Shown: positions 27,859 to 36,087, counted from the stretch's first letter. The stretch is DNA of 64,000 nt from Leptolyngbyaceae cyanobacterium (GCA_036703985.1 DATNQN010000131.1:1-64000), one strand, 5' to 3'. The notes: generated by a model from the sequence alone, not told the origin. Program-made: numbers and translations.

Positions 27859-28299
27859 TTACTCGACTTCAAAATCTACGTTAGTAATGCCACTACTTGT
27901 ACAATTAACCTCTCTTTGACGGGGAAAAGTTTTCACGGGAAGCTGGGAACCAGATTCGTTGCGGAAAACTCGCAAAACATAACGACCGACTGGCAGAGAT
28001 GACAAACGATAAGAAGGATTAGAAGCATCAACCCGTGCCATTTTTGAGAGTGGTTCATCGCTATCCGGATCGGAAGGTACAACATAGTAAGAACGATTCC
28101 TTTGCATACCAGAGCCAAATAATCGTCCGCTAATTGAACAAGATTTTCTCGATTGTTTAGATTTAGCTGTCACTTGAGAAAAGTCATAGTTAACTAATCG
28201 GTTTTTAGTAAGTGCTTCAGCAGTTTCTACCGCTAAATTACTTACTAAAAAAGTTACTAATAATAAAGTTACTGCGTAAAACGTTCGTGTTATTTTCAT
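27859..28299 (-). CDS. Small secreted beta-sandwich protein
   Basis: 146 residues from the ATG at 28299. Signal peptide of about 29 residues (MKITRTFYAVTLLLVTFLV onward, AEA cleavage). The mature part has SCSISGRLFGSG and YRLSSLPVGRYVLRVFRN, the look of a carboxypeptidase-regulatory-like or transthyretin-like fold, with two cysteines that may pair. The ATG overlaps the stop of the HTH-TIR-AAA_35 gene as ATGA, so it is translationally coupled to it. The frame extends further upstream inside that gene, but the coupled ATG gives a clean signal peptide. Role unknown. Confidence 0.75.
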   Translation of the reverse strand: MKITRTFYAVTLLLVTFLVSNLAVETAEALTKNRLVNYDFSQVTAKSKQSRKSCSISGRLFGSGMQRNRSYYVVPSDPDSDEPLSKMARVDASNPSYRLSSLPVGRYVLRVFRNESGSQLPVKTFPRQREVNCTSSGITNVDFEVE

Positions 28300-30218
28300 C
28301 CACCACTTGCCAAGCGCTCTTGGAAATATTGACGATATAAATGACAACGTGGTTTCACATCATTACCTTGGAGATGTACCAATCCCATACTGTGTAATTT
28401 AAAAGCGATAACTGCTTCTAAACGGACGGGGTTAGATGTAGAAACAACTTCTTTGATTGCTGCTGCTAATTGTGGATGTTGTTGTAGGTTCCATAAGTGA
28501 CGACGCAAATGGTCGCTGTAAAGTCCGGCTTCTGTAGGAGCAGTTTCTAAAAGTTGTTCGAGAGTAATATCTTGACGAGCAATATGATAAAAAGCCAACC
28601 GGATTAAAAATGGATGTCCTCCTACCATATTCATCAGTTGTTCTACCTGAGAAGTTTGCCAATTCAATCCATAACGTCGTGCTATTTCTTGGACTTGTAC
28701 GGCGGTGAATTCTGGTAAATCGATCGGCAAACCAACGTTGAAAGGGGATTGATTGATATCTAGAGGAATGTACACTTCTGTAGAATGAACGACGATCAAC
28801 CGCAGTTTTTTCCAAATCTCCTTTTTCTTCGATTCTTCGTGCCAAGTTCGCAACAACCCGAAAAAGTCATCGGCAATTTCTGGGTGATGAAAAACGCGAT
28901 CGACTTCATCCAACGCTAAAACTAGCGGTCGATCGATTTCGGGCAACAAATACCTTTCAAAGTAAGCTTTGCAGTTGACTTTGCTGCCAAAAATATCATC
29001 CCAATAATCGCTTAACCGATTGGGTAGCCGTAACTCCAAACCGATGTAAGCAGAAAACCATTTTAAGAATTGTTCTAAGTTGCTGAAAATCGATTTTTCG
29101 GCAATTTGAAAACTTAAACTAACTGTTTGACACCCGTGACTGGCAGCATAGTTTAACACTCTCGCCATTAAAGATGTTTTGCCCATTTGTCGGGGTGCTT
29201 TGATGCGAATTAAAGCACCTGGTTGCAAAATCATTTCGTAACAGCGAGATTCGATGGGGGGTCGCTCTATATAAAAGGAGGAAGCTAAATCTACTTGACC
29301 TTCCGGTAATTCGGGTGCGGCGACTGGTAAGGGGCGACCGTCTCCGTTTTCATAAGTTACTGGTAATTGGCAAGGATAAGGGTGAAATGAGGTTAGATTA
29401 GCTTCTTCGGTGGGATTTGTTGTTAGTAATGTGAGAATTTCTTGCAAGATAACTGGCGTATCAGCGTCTTGTCGCCATTCTCGTTGGGGAACTCCATGTA
29501 AATGCCTGCATAAGTCGTAACTGAGGGGTGAGTTGAGGGGAAAATCAACTCTAATTACTAAAATAGCTGGCTTATTATCGGAAAGAGAATTTAATTCTTT
29601 TACTCGTTGGATTTCCTCAATTAGCAAATCGCTGAAGGCAGATTGAGGAGATAGTAACAACAGAAAATAATCGCACTGCTTTAATTCGGCATCGATGCGT
29701 TGCGGCCAATTTTCGGCTTGTAAAATGCTCTCTTGAGCCATGAATATTTGATGTCCAGCCGCTTTTAATGCTTCTGATAATTGGTGGGCAAGATTTTGAT
29801 CTGGATTTTGCGATCGATATGAGATGAAAATTTTCTGATTAGTAACAGAGGAAGAAAGGGGAGATGAGGGAGGAAAAGGACGCGGGGACGCGGAGACTGG
29901 GGGACGCGGTGAAAATTCTTCCGATAATCTTTCTCGCTCTCCTACTCTCCCACTTTCGACTAAATCTCCGGAACGCTGCACTTGACTGTGCAGATAAATT
30001 CGCAAACGGTTTTCTTTCCCCCTGGTAAAGCCGTCGATGCCAAATTTGTTGTAAACTTGGCCCATGCGTTTGAGGCAAGCACCTTCGGAGGTTTGCAGCT
30101 TTTGGGCGATTTCCTCGTATTCCATATTTTCTGCAAACCGCAGCAAGAAGACTTCCTCCTGCTCTGGGGACAGTTCGCGATCGTGCGCCATCTGGATTAA
30201 AAATTGACGCGAAAACAT
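28296..30218 (-). CDS. HTH-TIR-AAA_35 protein, candidate immune or stress receptor
   Basis: 640 residues. Residues about 15-75 look like a sigma-region-4 or LuxR-type helix-turn-helix (LSPEQEEVFLLRF, YEEIAQKLQTSEGACLKRM). A serine/proline linker follows, then a TIR domain (about 129-265): KIFISYRSQN, AAGHQIFMAQESI, YFLLLLSPQSAFSDLLIEEI. The glutamate that serves catalysis in NAD-cleaving TIRs appears present in the IEEI segment. The rest (about 300-620) is an AAA_35 ATPase with RQMGKTSLM and LVLALDEVD. Ordering TIR before a P-loop fits NLR-like receptors. It neighbours a second AAA_35 gene and is coupled to a secreted protein. A defence role is inference. Confidence 0.85.
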   Translation of the reverse strand: MFSRQFLIQMAHDRELSPEQEEVFLLRFAENMEYEEIAQKLQTSEGACLKRMGQVYNKFGIDGFTRGKENRLRIYLHSQVQRSGDLVESGRVGERERLSEEFSPRPPVSASPRPFPPSSPLSSSVTNQKIFISYRSQNPDQNLAHQLSEALKAAGHQIFMAQESILQAENWPQRIDAELKQCDYFLLLLSPQSAFSDLLIEEIQRVKELNSLSDNKPAILVIRVDFPLNSPLSYDLCRHLHGVPQREWRQDADTPVILQEILTLLTTNPTEEANLTSFHPYPCQLPVTYENGDGRPLPVAAPELPEGQVDLASSFYIERPPIESRCYEMILQPGALIRIKAPRQMGKTSLMARVLNYAASHGCQTVSLSFQIAEKSIFSNLEQFLKWFSAYIGLELRLPNRLSDYWDDIFGSKVNCKAYFERYLLPEIDRPLVLALDEVDRVFHHPEIADDFFGLLRTWHEESKKKEIWKKLRLIVVHSTEVYIPLDINQSPFNVGLPIDLPEFTAVQVQEIARRYGLNWQTSQVEQLMNMVGGHPFLIRLAFYHIARQDITLEQLLETAPTEAGLYSDHLRRHLWNLQQHPQLAAAIKEVVSTSNPVRLEAVIAFKLHSMGLVHLQGNDVKPRCHLYRQYFQERLASGG

Positions 30219-30701
30219 CAGTAAATCGCCTCTCTAACGACAAAACACCTCAAATGCTATGCACCTTGGCAAAAGTAAGCTCTGAAACAGTTTACAAAAA
30301 TTATAAAGTTAAATAAACCCATCCAAACAGAGGCTTACCGACATTTTCAGAGTTTATCCGGGAATAACCTAGTTTGTTCGATCGACTCCCGGAGCCTAAA
30401 CAAGGTGATTCCCTCTGTTTATACGATAGCTTATTATTTGGGGCAAGGGGACAAGAGCAGGGGAGCGGGGGAGCGGGGGGAAAAAAGAATATGTGGAAAG
30501 ATCCCCGATTTCTTTAATAAGTCGGGGATCTCTAGTTTGTAGTAAGGACTTTCGTCCTTTTTGAGAACTGAAGTCCTCATTACGAACTTATATTTCGGGG
30601 ATATTGGGATTAACTGGATTTTCTTTAATTGTTTGAAAAATTGTTAATGTTGGGTTGAGGATACGAAACCCAACCTACTAAATTCTGACTCCTGATTTCT
30701 T
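30219..30701. other. Intergenic region with hairpin and palindrome D
   Basis: 483 bp between two minus-strand genes. Contains a G-rich stretch (30455-30480), a hairpin AGATCCCCGA/GTCGGGGATCT (30500-30532) that may end the feo transcript, palindrome D copy 3 (30534-30589) and one copy of the AATTCTGACTCCTG unit. No gene seen. Confidence 0.55.
30534..30589. repeat. Dispersed palindrome D, copy 3
   Basis: AGTTTGTAGTAAGGACTTTC and GAACTGAAGTCCTCATTACG face each other and match the 20268-20334 unit with a few changes. Confidence 0.7.
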
Positions 30702-30929
30702 CTAACTCCCAGACATCTTAACAAAAATACTTTGTGCGGTTTCTCGATCTAAAGCAGCGCGAGTTCTACCAACCTTAATAATATAAGAGGGAAACCGCTG
30801 TTCCAAAGTAATAGAAATCCCTGGAATTACGCCCATTGCCATTAATTTGCGGATAACGGCTTCATCTTCAGTTTTCAGTGCCGCAACGGTGCCGCATTCT
30901 CCATTTTTCGCAGAAGCAAGTGCAATCAT
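30702..30929 (-). CDS. feoA: Ferrous iron transport protein FeoA
   Basis: 75 residues, an SH3-like FeoA domain: CGTVAALKT, IRKLMAMGVIPGISITLEQR, and VGRTRAALDRETAQSIFV. FeoA is a small cytosolic partner needed for FeoB-mediated Fe(II) uptake. The ATG comes directly after the FeoB-C stop codon (TAA-ATG), so the three feo genes form one operon in the order feoB-N, feoB-C, feoA. Confidence 0.92.
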   Translation of the reverse strand: MIALASAKNGECGTVAALKTEDEAVIRKLMAMGVIPGISITLEQRFPSYIIKVGRTRAALDRETAQSIFVKMSGS

Positions 30930-31601
30930 TTAAGTATTAACTCCTAACAAGGTTAACAGTAAGTTCATTAAGTATCCCACTAGAAAAGCAAATGGGAAAA
31001 TAAATGCTGTAATGGCAATAGTAGTTTTAGCTCCTCGTTCTTTCAACATCATTTGCAATTGGGCGATGCAGGGTAAGAATAGAGTCAAGACAACGGCTGC
31101 TACCAATAATTGATTGCCGTTAAAAATACCCTCTTGCTGCATATCGAAAAGTCCAGCTGCTCCGTAATCTCTGCGGAAGAAACCATATAAAAATATAAGT
31201 GCAGCTTCTTTCGGCAATCCTAACGCTAAAGTAATCGGTTCGATCGCCCTAATAATCGCATCAAATAAACCAGTGAGACGCCCAATCCAAATAAAAACTG
31301 ATGCCCAAATAAATATCGGTATTATTTCTAGGAAATACCATTTCATCCTCACCCAAGTTTTAATCAAAATATTTTTCAGTTTGGGCAACCTTATTGCTGC
31401 TTCAATTTCCCTATATTGCTGCTCGTTGCGCTGCACTTCTGCCCAAAAATCGGGGTCTTTTTGCAACAGCAGTAAAGCAAGACTGCGCTTAGAAAGATGG
31501 TAATTTTTAGATAAATATCGTTCGTAATCGAGGGAAAATAGAGATTCTATTTTAGCGATCGCTATTTCAATAGGTTGGGGATAAACAAGTTGATTTAACA
31601 T
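30930..31601 (-). CDS. feoB: FeoB C-terminal membrane half (shortened)
   Basis: 223 residues from the ATG at 31601. It starts at the MLNQLVYPQPIEIAIAKIE segment that follows the GTPase in one-chain FeoB, then has about four membrane helices and the second Gate signature YGFFRRDYGAAGLFDM and LTLFLPCIAQLQMMLKERGA. The first Gate half of normal FeoB (about five helices, EDSGYLPR-type motif) is missing. It might dimerise to complete the pore. The start overlaps the FeoB-N end by 35 bp in another frame, which suggests coupled translation. Confidence 0.85.
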   Translation of the reverse strand: MLNQLVYPQPIEIAIAKIESLFSLDYERYLSKNYHLSKRSLALLLLQKDPDFWAEVQRNEQQYREIEAAIRLPKLKNILIKTWVRMKWYFLEIIPIFIWASVFIWIGRLTGLFDAIIRAIEPITLALGLPKEAALIFLYGFFRRDYGAAGLFDMQQEGIFNGNQLLVAAVVLTLFLPCIAQLQMMLKERGAKTTIAITAFIFPFAFLVGYLMNLLLTLLGVNT

Positions 31602-32193
31602 ATGCAGAGATTCTTTCTTTGAGAGCGTTGATACCAATATTCATTGCTGCTGCCATCGTCACTACTGGTATACTTAATTCCTTTTCTAGATGTTCGCGAT
31701 TAATTTCAATTCCCAATTGTCCCGCTTCATCCATCATGTTGACTGCCAATAACACGGGTAAATCTGCTTCAATTAATTGGAATGTCAAAGGTAGCATTCG
31801 ACCTAAATTTTTGGCATCCATCACGTGAATTACCAAATCTACAGGTTCGCTTAGCAACAAATCTCTCGCTACTTTTTCTTCTTCGGTGATTGGTAACAGA
31901 GAATACATTCCCGGCGTATCGACTACCTTGAAAATGCGATCGTCAATCCGCGTTTCTCCTCGCGACACTTCCACCGTCGTACCCGGATAGTTAGAAACCG
32001 TCACGTATGTACCGGTGAGAGCATTAAATAGTACGCTCTTCCCTACGTTAGGCGTACCTACTAACGCAATCTGGGGAATAGCCTGTAGTTTAACATTTCG
32101 CGAGGCTTGTTTTTTATTCAACAATCTTAAAAAGCCATTTTCTTTACCTTTTTTACCTTTAGCGCAGTTGTTAATACATTTATGACATTCCAT
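31567..32193 (-). CDS. feoB: FeoB GTPase half with N-terminal cysteine motif
   Basis: 208 residues from the ATG at 32193, which has a good Shine-Dalgarno (AGGAGA, about 6 bp away); the frame opens 39 bp earlier but without one. GTPase motifs: G1 GTPNVGKS, G3 DTPGMYSL, G4 NMMDEA. The protein stops before the membrane part, which is encoded separately in another frame. It begins MECHKCINNCAKG: a C-x2-C-x3-C cluster not normal for FeoB, which recalls the cysteines of FeoC and may bind a metal or Fe-S cluster. A possible Fur site lies about 175 bp upstream. Confidence 0.88.
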   Translation of the reverse strand: MECHKCINNCAKGKKGKENGFLRLLNKKQASRNVKLQAIPQIALVGTPNVGKSVLFNALTGTYVTVSNYPGTTVEVSRGETRIDDRIFKVVDTPGMYSLLPITEEEKVARDLLLSEPVDLVIHVMDAKNLGRMLPLTFQLIEADLPVLLAVNMMDEAGQLGIEINREHLEKELSIPVVTMAAAMNIGINALKERISAYVKSTCLSPTY

Positions 32194-32366
32194 AGAGATT
32201 CTCCTATATTGACTGATAGGATATAAAACCAAGATTGTTCTGGTTAAATGTCGTTATTTGATTGTCTGTAAATTACCGTTTTTTTACAATCAACACCTTA
32301 CTATCCCATCAGGCATTTCGTATTTAAAGTAACACTTTTTATTTTGGCAATCACGGGGTGCTTGCT

Positions 32367-32383
32367 AAAAATAATTCTCATTT
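32367..32383. promoter_or_regulatory. Possible Fur box upstream of the feo operon
   Basis: AAAAATAATTCTCATTT resembles the Fur-box core (ATAATTCTCATT). It lies about 175 bp upstream of feoB-N, and the operon is an expected Fur target. Match by eye only, and the region is AT-rich. Confidence 0.35.
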
Positions 32384-32628
32384 AACCGTCTCTTTTACAT
32401 ATATAGCATTCATCCTTATAGAAAAATAAACTTAATAATATTTAATACTACAATGGCAATGAATATGCAACACAAACAACTAAAATGCTTGAAAAACCAA
32501 AATTTTACCTAGAGAAACTTATCAACAAAATTTGTCTTAGAGATTTTAATTTGCTGTATATAACATTTATTTTTCTATATTTATCAAGGTAAATATTAGA
32601 CGAAATCAGCAATTAAATGAGAAAAATC

Positions 32629-32726
32629 TATATAGCGATCCTATTTAAGTACCCTAGCCCTCCCCTTGGTAAGGGGAGGATTGGGAGGGGTTTAGTTGTT
32701 CGCAATTGATTTAGGATCGCTATATA
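32629..32726 (+). repeat. MITE-like repeat B, copy 3 (best preserved)
   Basis: 98 bp with 15-bp perfect terminal inverted repeats TATATAGCGATCCTA / TAGGATCGCTATATA. The interior has CCCTCCCCTTGGTAAGGGGA, as in the other two copies. Confidence 0.85.
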
Positions 32727-32938
32727 TTCTTGAGGAAAGTTTTAATAATTGCCCAAACCAGTAAACTTTTTTGTAGAGACCTTTCGATCGATAATCTCTA
32801 CGGTAGTGGCAAGCATTTACACAGTTCTCGAATGCTAAGTCAGCAAAATGTCATCAGATCCGATCGCCAAACCACTACAGAGCTTAAATGAGTCTACCAT
32901 TCATTTTCAGAGCTTTTTATCCAAAGAGCAGCTTAACG

Positions 32939-33183
32939 CTTCAGGGGGCGACAAGGGAGCTATAACCTATAAAGGGCAATAGTTTCAGCTTTTGTACCCT
33001 CTTTAAAATATAGGCTGACTTTGAGCCTATTTAGGGACGGCGGAACGTATTAAAGCCACTTGAAGCTCAAAGTCAGCCTACTCATTATCAATAAATCTGT
33101 CAATAAGCTGAATTTGTCCGGGAGGGTAAACAGCCAGAAACGTTGATTCAACAGCCTTTCAGCCCCATTGTCGCCCCCTGAAG
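32939..33183. mobile_element. Non-autonomous MITE-like element with 7-bp target duplication
   Basis: 245 bp bounded by perfect 16-bp inverted repeats CTTCAGGGGGCGACAA, flanked on both sides by the direct repeat CTTAACG (32932-32938 and 33184-33190). No coding frame inside, so it would need a transposase from elsewhere. Its right target duplication contains the stop codon of the neighbouring gene. It encloses a second inverted repeat at 33011-33080. Confidence 0.85.
33011..33080. repeat. Nested inverted repeat inside the MITE-like element
   Basis: TAGGCTGACTTTGAGC (33011-33026) and GCTCAAAGTCAGCCTA (33065-33080) are a perfect 16-bp inverted pair. It can form a hairpin, or it may be a second small element that inserted in the first. 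Confidence 0.8.
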
Positions 33184-33184
33184 C

Positions 33185-33811
33185 TTAACGTACATCAATA
33201 ATTAAAGTTTGCGCGATCGTACCGCTTCCTCCCGTTGATTGGGATACCACCATACCGGGTGCAGAAAACTCCACTTGTACGGAAGAACTAACAGGTCTGT
33301 AGTTTCCCTCAATCTCTAAGGTGTTTCTACCTCTAGAAAGGCAATTTGATAAGTTGATTGCTACTCGATTGCCTCTAATCGTTTTAATTACTCTACCATT
33401 TAAACTAATTTCTCCATTTAATCGAGCATGAGAACTGATTACTAAATTATGAGGTTGTTTGAGATTATAGTAATCCAGGTTAATTACGCTAGTCTCTTGT
33501 GTTTGGTAAGATAAACTTCTATTAAAATAACTAGGTTTTTTTATAGAGTAATTATTGACATAGGTTCTTCTCCGAATTCTATTTAAAGAATTAATTCTGG
33601 CTTTGCTGAAATTTTTGCTATTTTTTAATAATTCTGGCTTTTCCATTTCGTATGAATTATTAAAACTTAGCAATTGGGGAGAATTAATAAAAAAACTGGT
33701 TTGATTTACATCGAGCGTTTTGTTCCCATTGAATTGGGCGATCGCGCTATGATTGTATGTCGTAAAAAAAGCAAAAAAAGTACTGGTTAAACTTAAAATT
33801 AATCGTTTCAT
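33185..33811 (-). CDS. Secreted hypothetical protein
   Basis: 208 residues from the ATG at 33811. Signal peptide about 1-24 (MKRLILSLTSTFFAFFTTYN, cleavage after AIA). The middle is basic and low in complexity; the C-terminal 90 residues look like a beta-rich domain (HARLNGEISLNGRVIKTIRG, LSRGRNTLEIEGNY, VQVEFSAPGMVVSQSTGGSG) of a type seen at the C-terminus of many small cyanobacterial exported proteins. Stop codon overlaps a MITE target duplication. First of a minus-strand run of small exported proteins. Confidence 0.7.
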   Translation of the reverse strand: MKRLILSLTSTFFAFFTTYNHSAIAQFNGNKTLDVNQTSFFINSPQLLSFNNSYEMEKPELLKNSKNFSKARINSLNRIRRRTYVNNYSIKKPSYFNRSLSYQTQETSVINLDYYNLKQPHNLVISSHARLNGEISLNGRVIKTIRGNRVAINLSNCLSRGRNTLEIEGNYRPVSSSVQVEFSAPGMVVSQSTGGSGTIAQTLIIDVR

Positions 33812-33967
33812 ATTAAGCTCCTTAATTAAGAAAAAGCGACCGCCAAAATTACTCATTTCTTAATTAATCAATGGGTAAATATTTGGTCGATCGCTCGATT
33901 GTTTTTGCGAGAGATTGTTGATTTACAACTAATATTTATTCTAGCAGGTTGCTAGTTAAAAATTAGT

Positions 33968-34354
33968 TTATTGACGGCGTAGATTTCTGTAGCGATCGGC
34001 AGCATTATATACATCAATAGTAGGATTAACGCGAATTTGCACTGTTTGGCCTCCACCAATGCCGTTGTTTCTATTACCCCGAATAGTTTGACGAACATTT
34101 CTTTCTTGGACAGCCCTACCCGGCCCGACATGAATTTGTTGGCCAGTAGTGACGACAGAGTTACCAGTACAAGACCCTTCGCTTCGCATATCCACGTTAT
34201 TACTGCGTCTTGCAGGGCCAGAACCGCTAATAGAAACTTGAATACCTTGATCGAATTGTACGCACTGTGCAGAAGCAGAATTATTAGTAAAGCTAGCACA
34301 AACAATTACCGCCGAAGCAGATAAAAACCCGTATTTTAGCCAAGAAAGCTTCAT
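33968..34354 (-). CDS. Small secreted protein with GNRN motifs
   Basis: 128 residues. Signal peptide about 1-29 (MKLSWLKYGFLSASAVIVCA, cleavage SASA-Q). Two cysteines in the mature part (QCVQFDQG and GSCTGNS). Ends VRQTIRGNRNNGIGGGQTVQ and IRVNPTIDVYNAADRYRNLRRQ. The Q-x2-I-x-GN-x-N spacing recalls the curlin-like repeats of the next two genes but only one unit is clear. A frame at 33952-34305 in another phase is a shadow. Confidence 0.7.
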   Translation of the reverse strand: MKLSWLKYGFLSASAVIVCASFTNNSASAQCVQFDQGIQVSISGSGPARRSNNVDMRSEGSCTGNSVVTTGQQIHVGPGRAVQERNVRQTIRGNRNNGIGGGQTVQIRVNPTIDVYNAADRYRNLRRQ

Positions 34355-34394
34355 GGTTATTTCCTAAGAAAACTAACGATAAACAGCAAATATT

Positions 34395-34748
34395 CTAAAT
34401 AGATAAATCTACATAACCGGAATTATTTCGATCTCGGTTAAATTGCTGGCCAGCTTGACGAACGGAATTGCGATCGCCCCTGACATCGACTCCCTGATTT
34501 TGACTTTGTATAATTCCTCGATTTCCCCTTCTTATATCGCGCCTACCTCCCCTGCCAAAGCGGTTAATATTAACTACATTAATATGTTTTTTCACATTAT
34601 TGTTACTACCGTTTACTGTAGCGCTTTGGGAACCTTGCTGAGAAACTGCCCGCTCGCCACCGCTATCATAATACTGACCCTGTGCGGGAAAGGGAAATAT
34701 ACCAAAAGTGGCAGTAAATAACAGAGTAATTAGGTATTTTTTTTTCAT
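34395..34748 (-). CDS. Curlin-like small secreted protein, paralogue 2
   Basis: 117 residues from the ATG at 34748. Signal peptide MKKKYLITLLFTATFGIFPF with PAQG cleavage. The mature part carries two units of the form (A/G)V-x-Q-x3-Q-x-A-x-V-x-G-x2-N-x-V: AVSQQGSQSATVNGSNNNVK and GIIQSQNQGVDVRGDRNSVR. Between them is a basic linker (RFGRGGRRDIRRGNR). The G-x2-N-x-(V/A)-x-Q step is like curlin amyloid repeats. Clear paralogue of the 34872-35309 gene, signal peptide included. Confidence 0.75.
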   Translation of the reverse strand: MKKKYLITLLFTATFGIFPFPAQGQYYDSGGERAVSQQGSQSATVNGSNNNVKKHINVVNINRFGRGGRRDIRRGNRGIIQSQNQGVDVRGDRNSVRQAGQQFNRDRNNSGYVDLSI

Positions 34749-34871
34749 TTTTTTTTGCTGATAAGTAACTGTATAAGTTAGGAAGAAGAAAAAGCATTTG
34801 TTTGGGAACGCCAACAGCTTTGCTTTCTTCTTCCCCTACTGAATTACTGGCAAAATCAAAAAAGGTAGTAA

Positions 34872-35309
34872 CTAAAATCCCTTACAAGTGTTGTTACAAG
34901 TAGCGCGAGGAATTGGGCGATAACCGGAACGACGATTGTAATTCGGATTATTTTGGCCGCTGTTACTTTGGCGAACATTTTGGTTTACTCGGTTCCCGTG
35001 ACCGCTACTGTCGGCAGATTGAGATTGGTCTTGCACGATACCTTGGTTGCCTCCACCGGAGCGAAATTGAGAGTTACTTGACTGAGAAGCATTTTGGCGA
35101 ATGCGGTTTTTGGAACCCGTCACGGTAGCTTGCTGGTTGCTGGTCTGAATTACGGCATTATCGCCACCGGCTGGTCGGCAACAGGGATTTGCTTCGGCGG
35201 GAAGCGGAAGCAACCCAAAGGTAGTAGCAGTTAGAATACCGAATAAATAAGTTTTGGAAAGCATTTGTCCAAAGCCTGCGTTAGTCTTGAGGGAGTTGGT
35301 AGTAGCCAT
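34872..35309 (-). CDS. Curlin-like small secreted protein, paralogue 1
   Basis: 145 residues. ATG at 35309 with AGGA upstream; a second ATG (codon 16) would give a tighter signal peptide. Signal peptide ends AEAN, followed by CC. Two repeat units, AVIQTSNQQATVTGSKNRIR and GIVQDQSQSADSSGHGNRVN, then QNVRQSNSGQNN and a tail with two more cysteines (ATCNNTCKGF). Rich in Q, N, S and G with little hydrophobic core, like secreted amyloid or matrix proteins. Cysteine pairs at both ends may close it. Confidence 0.75.
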   Translation of the reverse strand: MATTNSLKTNAGFGQMLSKTYLFGILTATTFGLLPLPAEANPCCRPAGGDNAVIQTSNQQATVTGSKNRIRQNASQSSNSQFRSGGGNQGIVQDQSQSADSSGHGNRVNQNVRQSNSGQNNPNYNRRSGYRPIPRATCNNTCKGF

Positions 35310-36087
35310 GTCTGGTGATTCCTGTAAAACCGATCGTGTGAAAGTAGTAGATATTTACCTTTGGCGTTCCGGATGCCTCCGTTAGCCTCTGAAACTATTA
35401 AAGCCAACTCTAATAGCCTCGTCAACGTTATTTACAAAACTTTATAAATAGGTTGCAGTTTAGATGGTTTTAGGTCTTGTGCTAGGTCTAGAAAACCCTT
35501 TTCCGATCAATCCAAGCCAACAATGCAAATTTTTTCGTAAAAATAACAATTTTTAGTCATTATCAATAAATTGCATTGCCAGAAACCCGGTTTATTCGAT
35601 CAAACGAGTTTCTATGTACCTAATATCGTGTCCGGTAGCATCGGTTGTGTATAGTAGGGACGGGTTTAGCGCACAATCCTGGTGACAAACAAACAATTTT
35701 TTGTCAAAACCCGCCCTTCCACACAATATATGCAACCGGATATGATAAGCTGCTACGCATTTAATTTTGATATTGAGCTTGATGGGGAGATGGGGGGATG
35801 GGGGGATGGGGAGAGGGATTGACAGTTTTCCTCGACACTCGGAAATATACAAATTAGATGCGATGCAAGCTTATCACTCACCTAAGAAGTGCTGTAATAC
35901 CAAGTCCGGGTATAGTACCCCCCTTTCCCCATTTCCCCCAAAATAACGGGGGTAATTGCAGCGGATTTGATATAAAAGGTTGAAACAATCCATCGCTCGA
36001 AAAAAAAGAAGGACTGAAAATAACTCACTCAGTCCTCCTGGTTGATTTTGTTTTTATGAATTTCCTAAATTCGGCTAAACCTTCCAG
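35310..36087. other. Intergenic region with G-rich tandem repeat
   Basis: 778 bp. Contains a degenerate AGAAACCCGGTTT palindrome (about 35580), an inverted pair around CGGGTTT/AAACCCG (about 35655-35715), a GATGGGG tandem tract (35778-35815) and, at the end, the terminator of the transporter gene. The frame at 35592-35852 runs through these repeats and is not a gene. Confidence 0.5.
36001..36036 (-). terminator. Rho-independent terminator of the DMT transporter gene
   Basis: On the minus strand the stem AGGACTGA / TCAGTCCT (36029-36036 and 36010-36017) is followed by TTCTTTTTTT. It sits about 50 bp after the gene's stop. Confidence 0.75.

Noticed and set aside
33952..34305. 117-codon hydrophobic frame on the minus strand
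   Set aside because: Shadow of the 33968-34354 gene in another frame; the latter has the signal peptide and motifs.
35592..35852. 86-codon frame on the minus strand
   Set aside because: It crosses G-rich tandem and palindromic repeats and has no family look.
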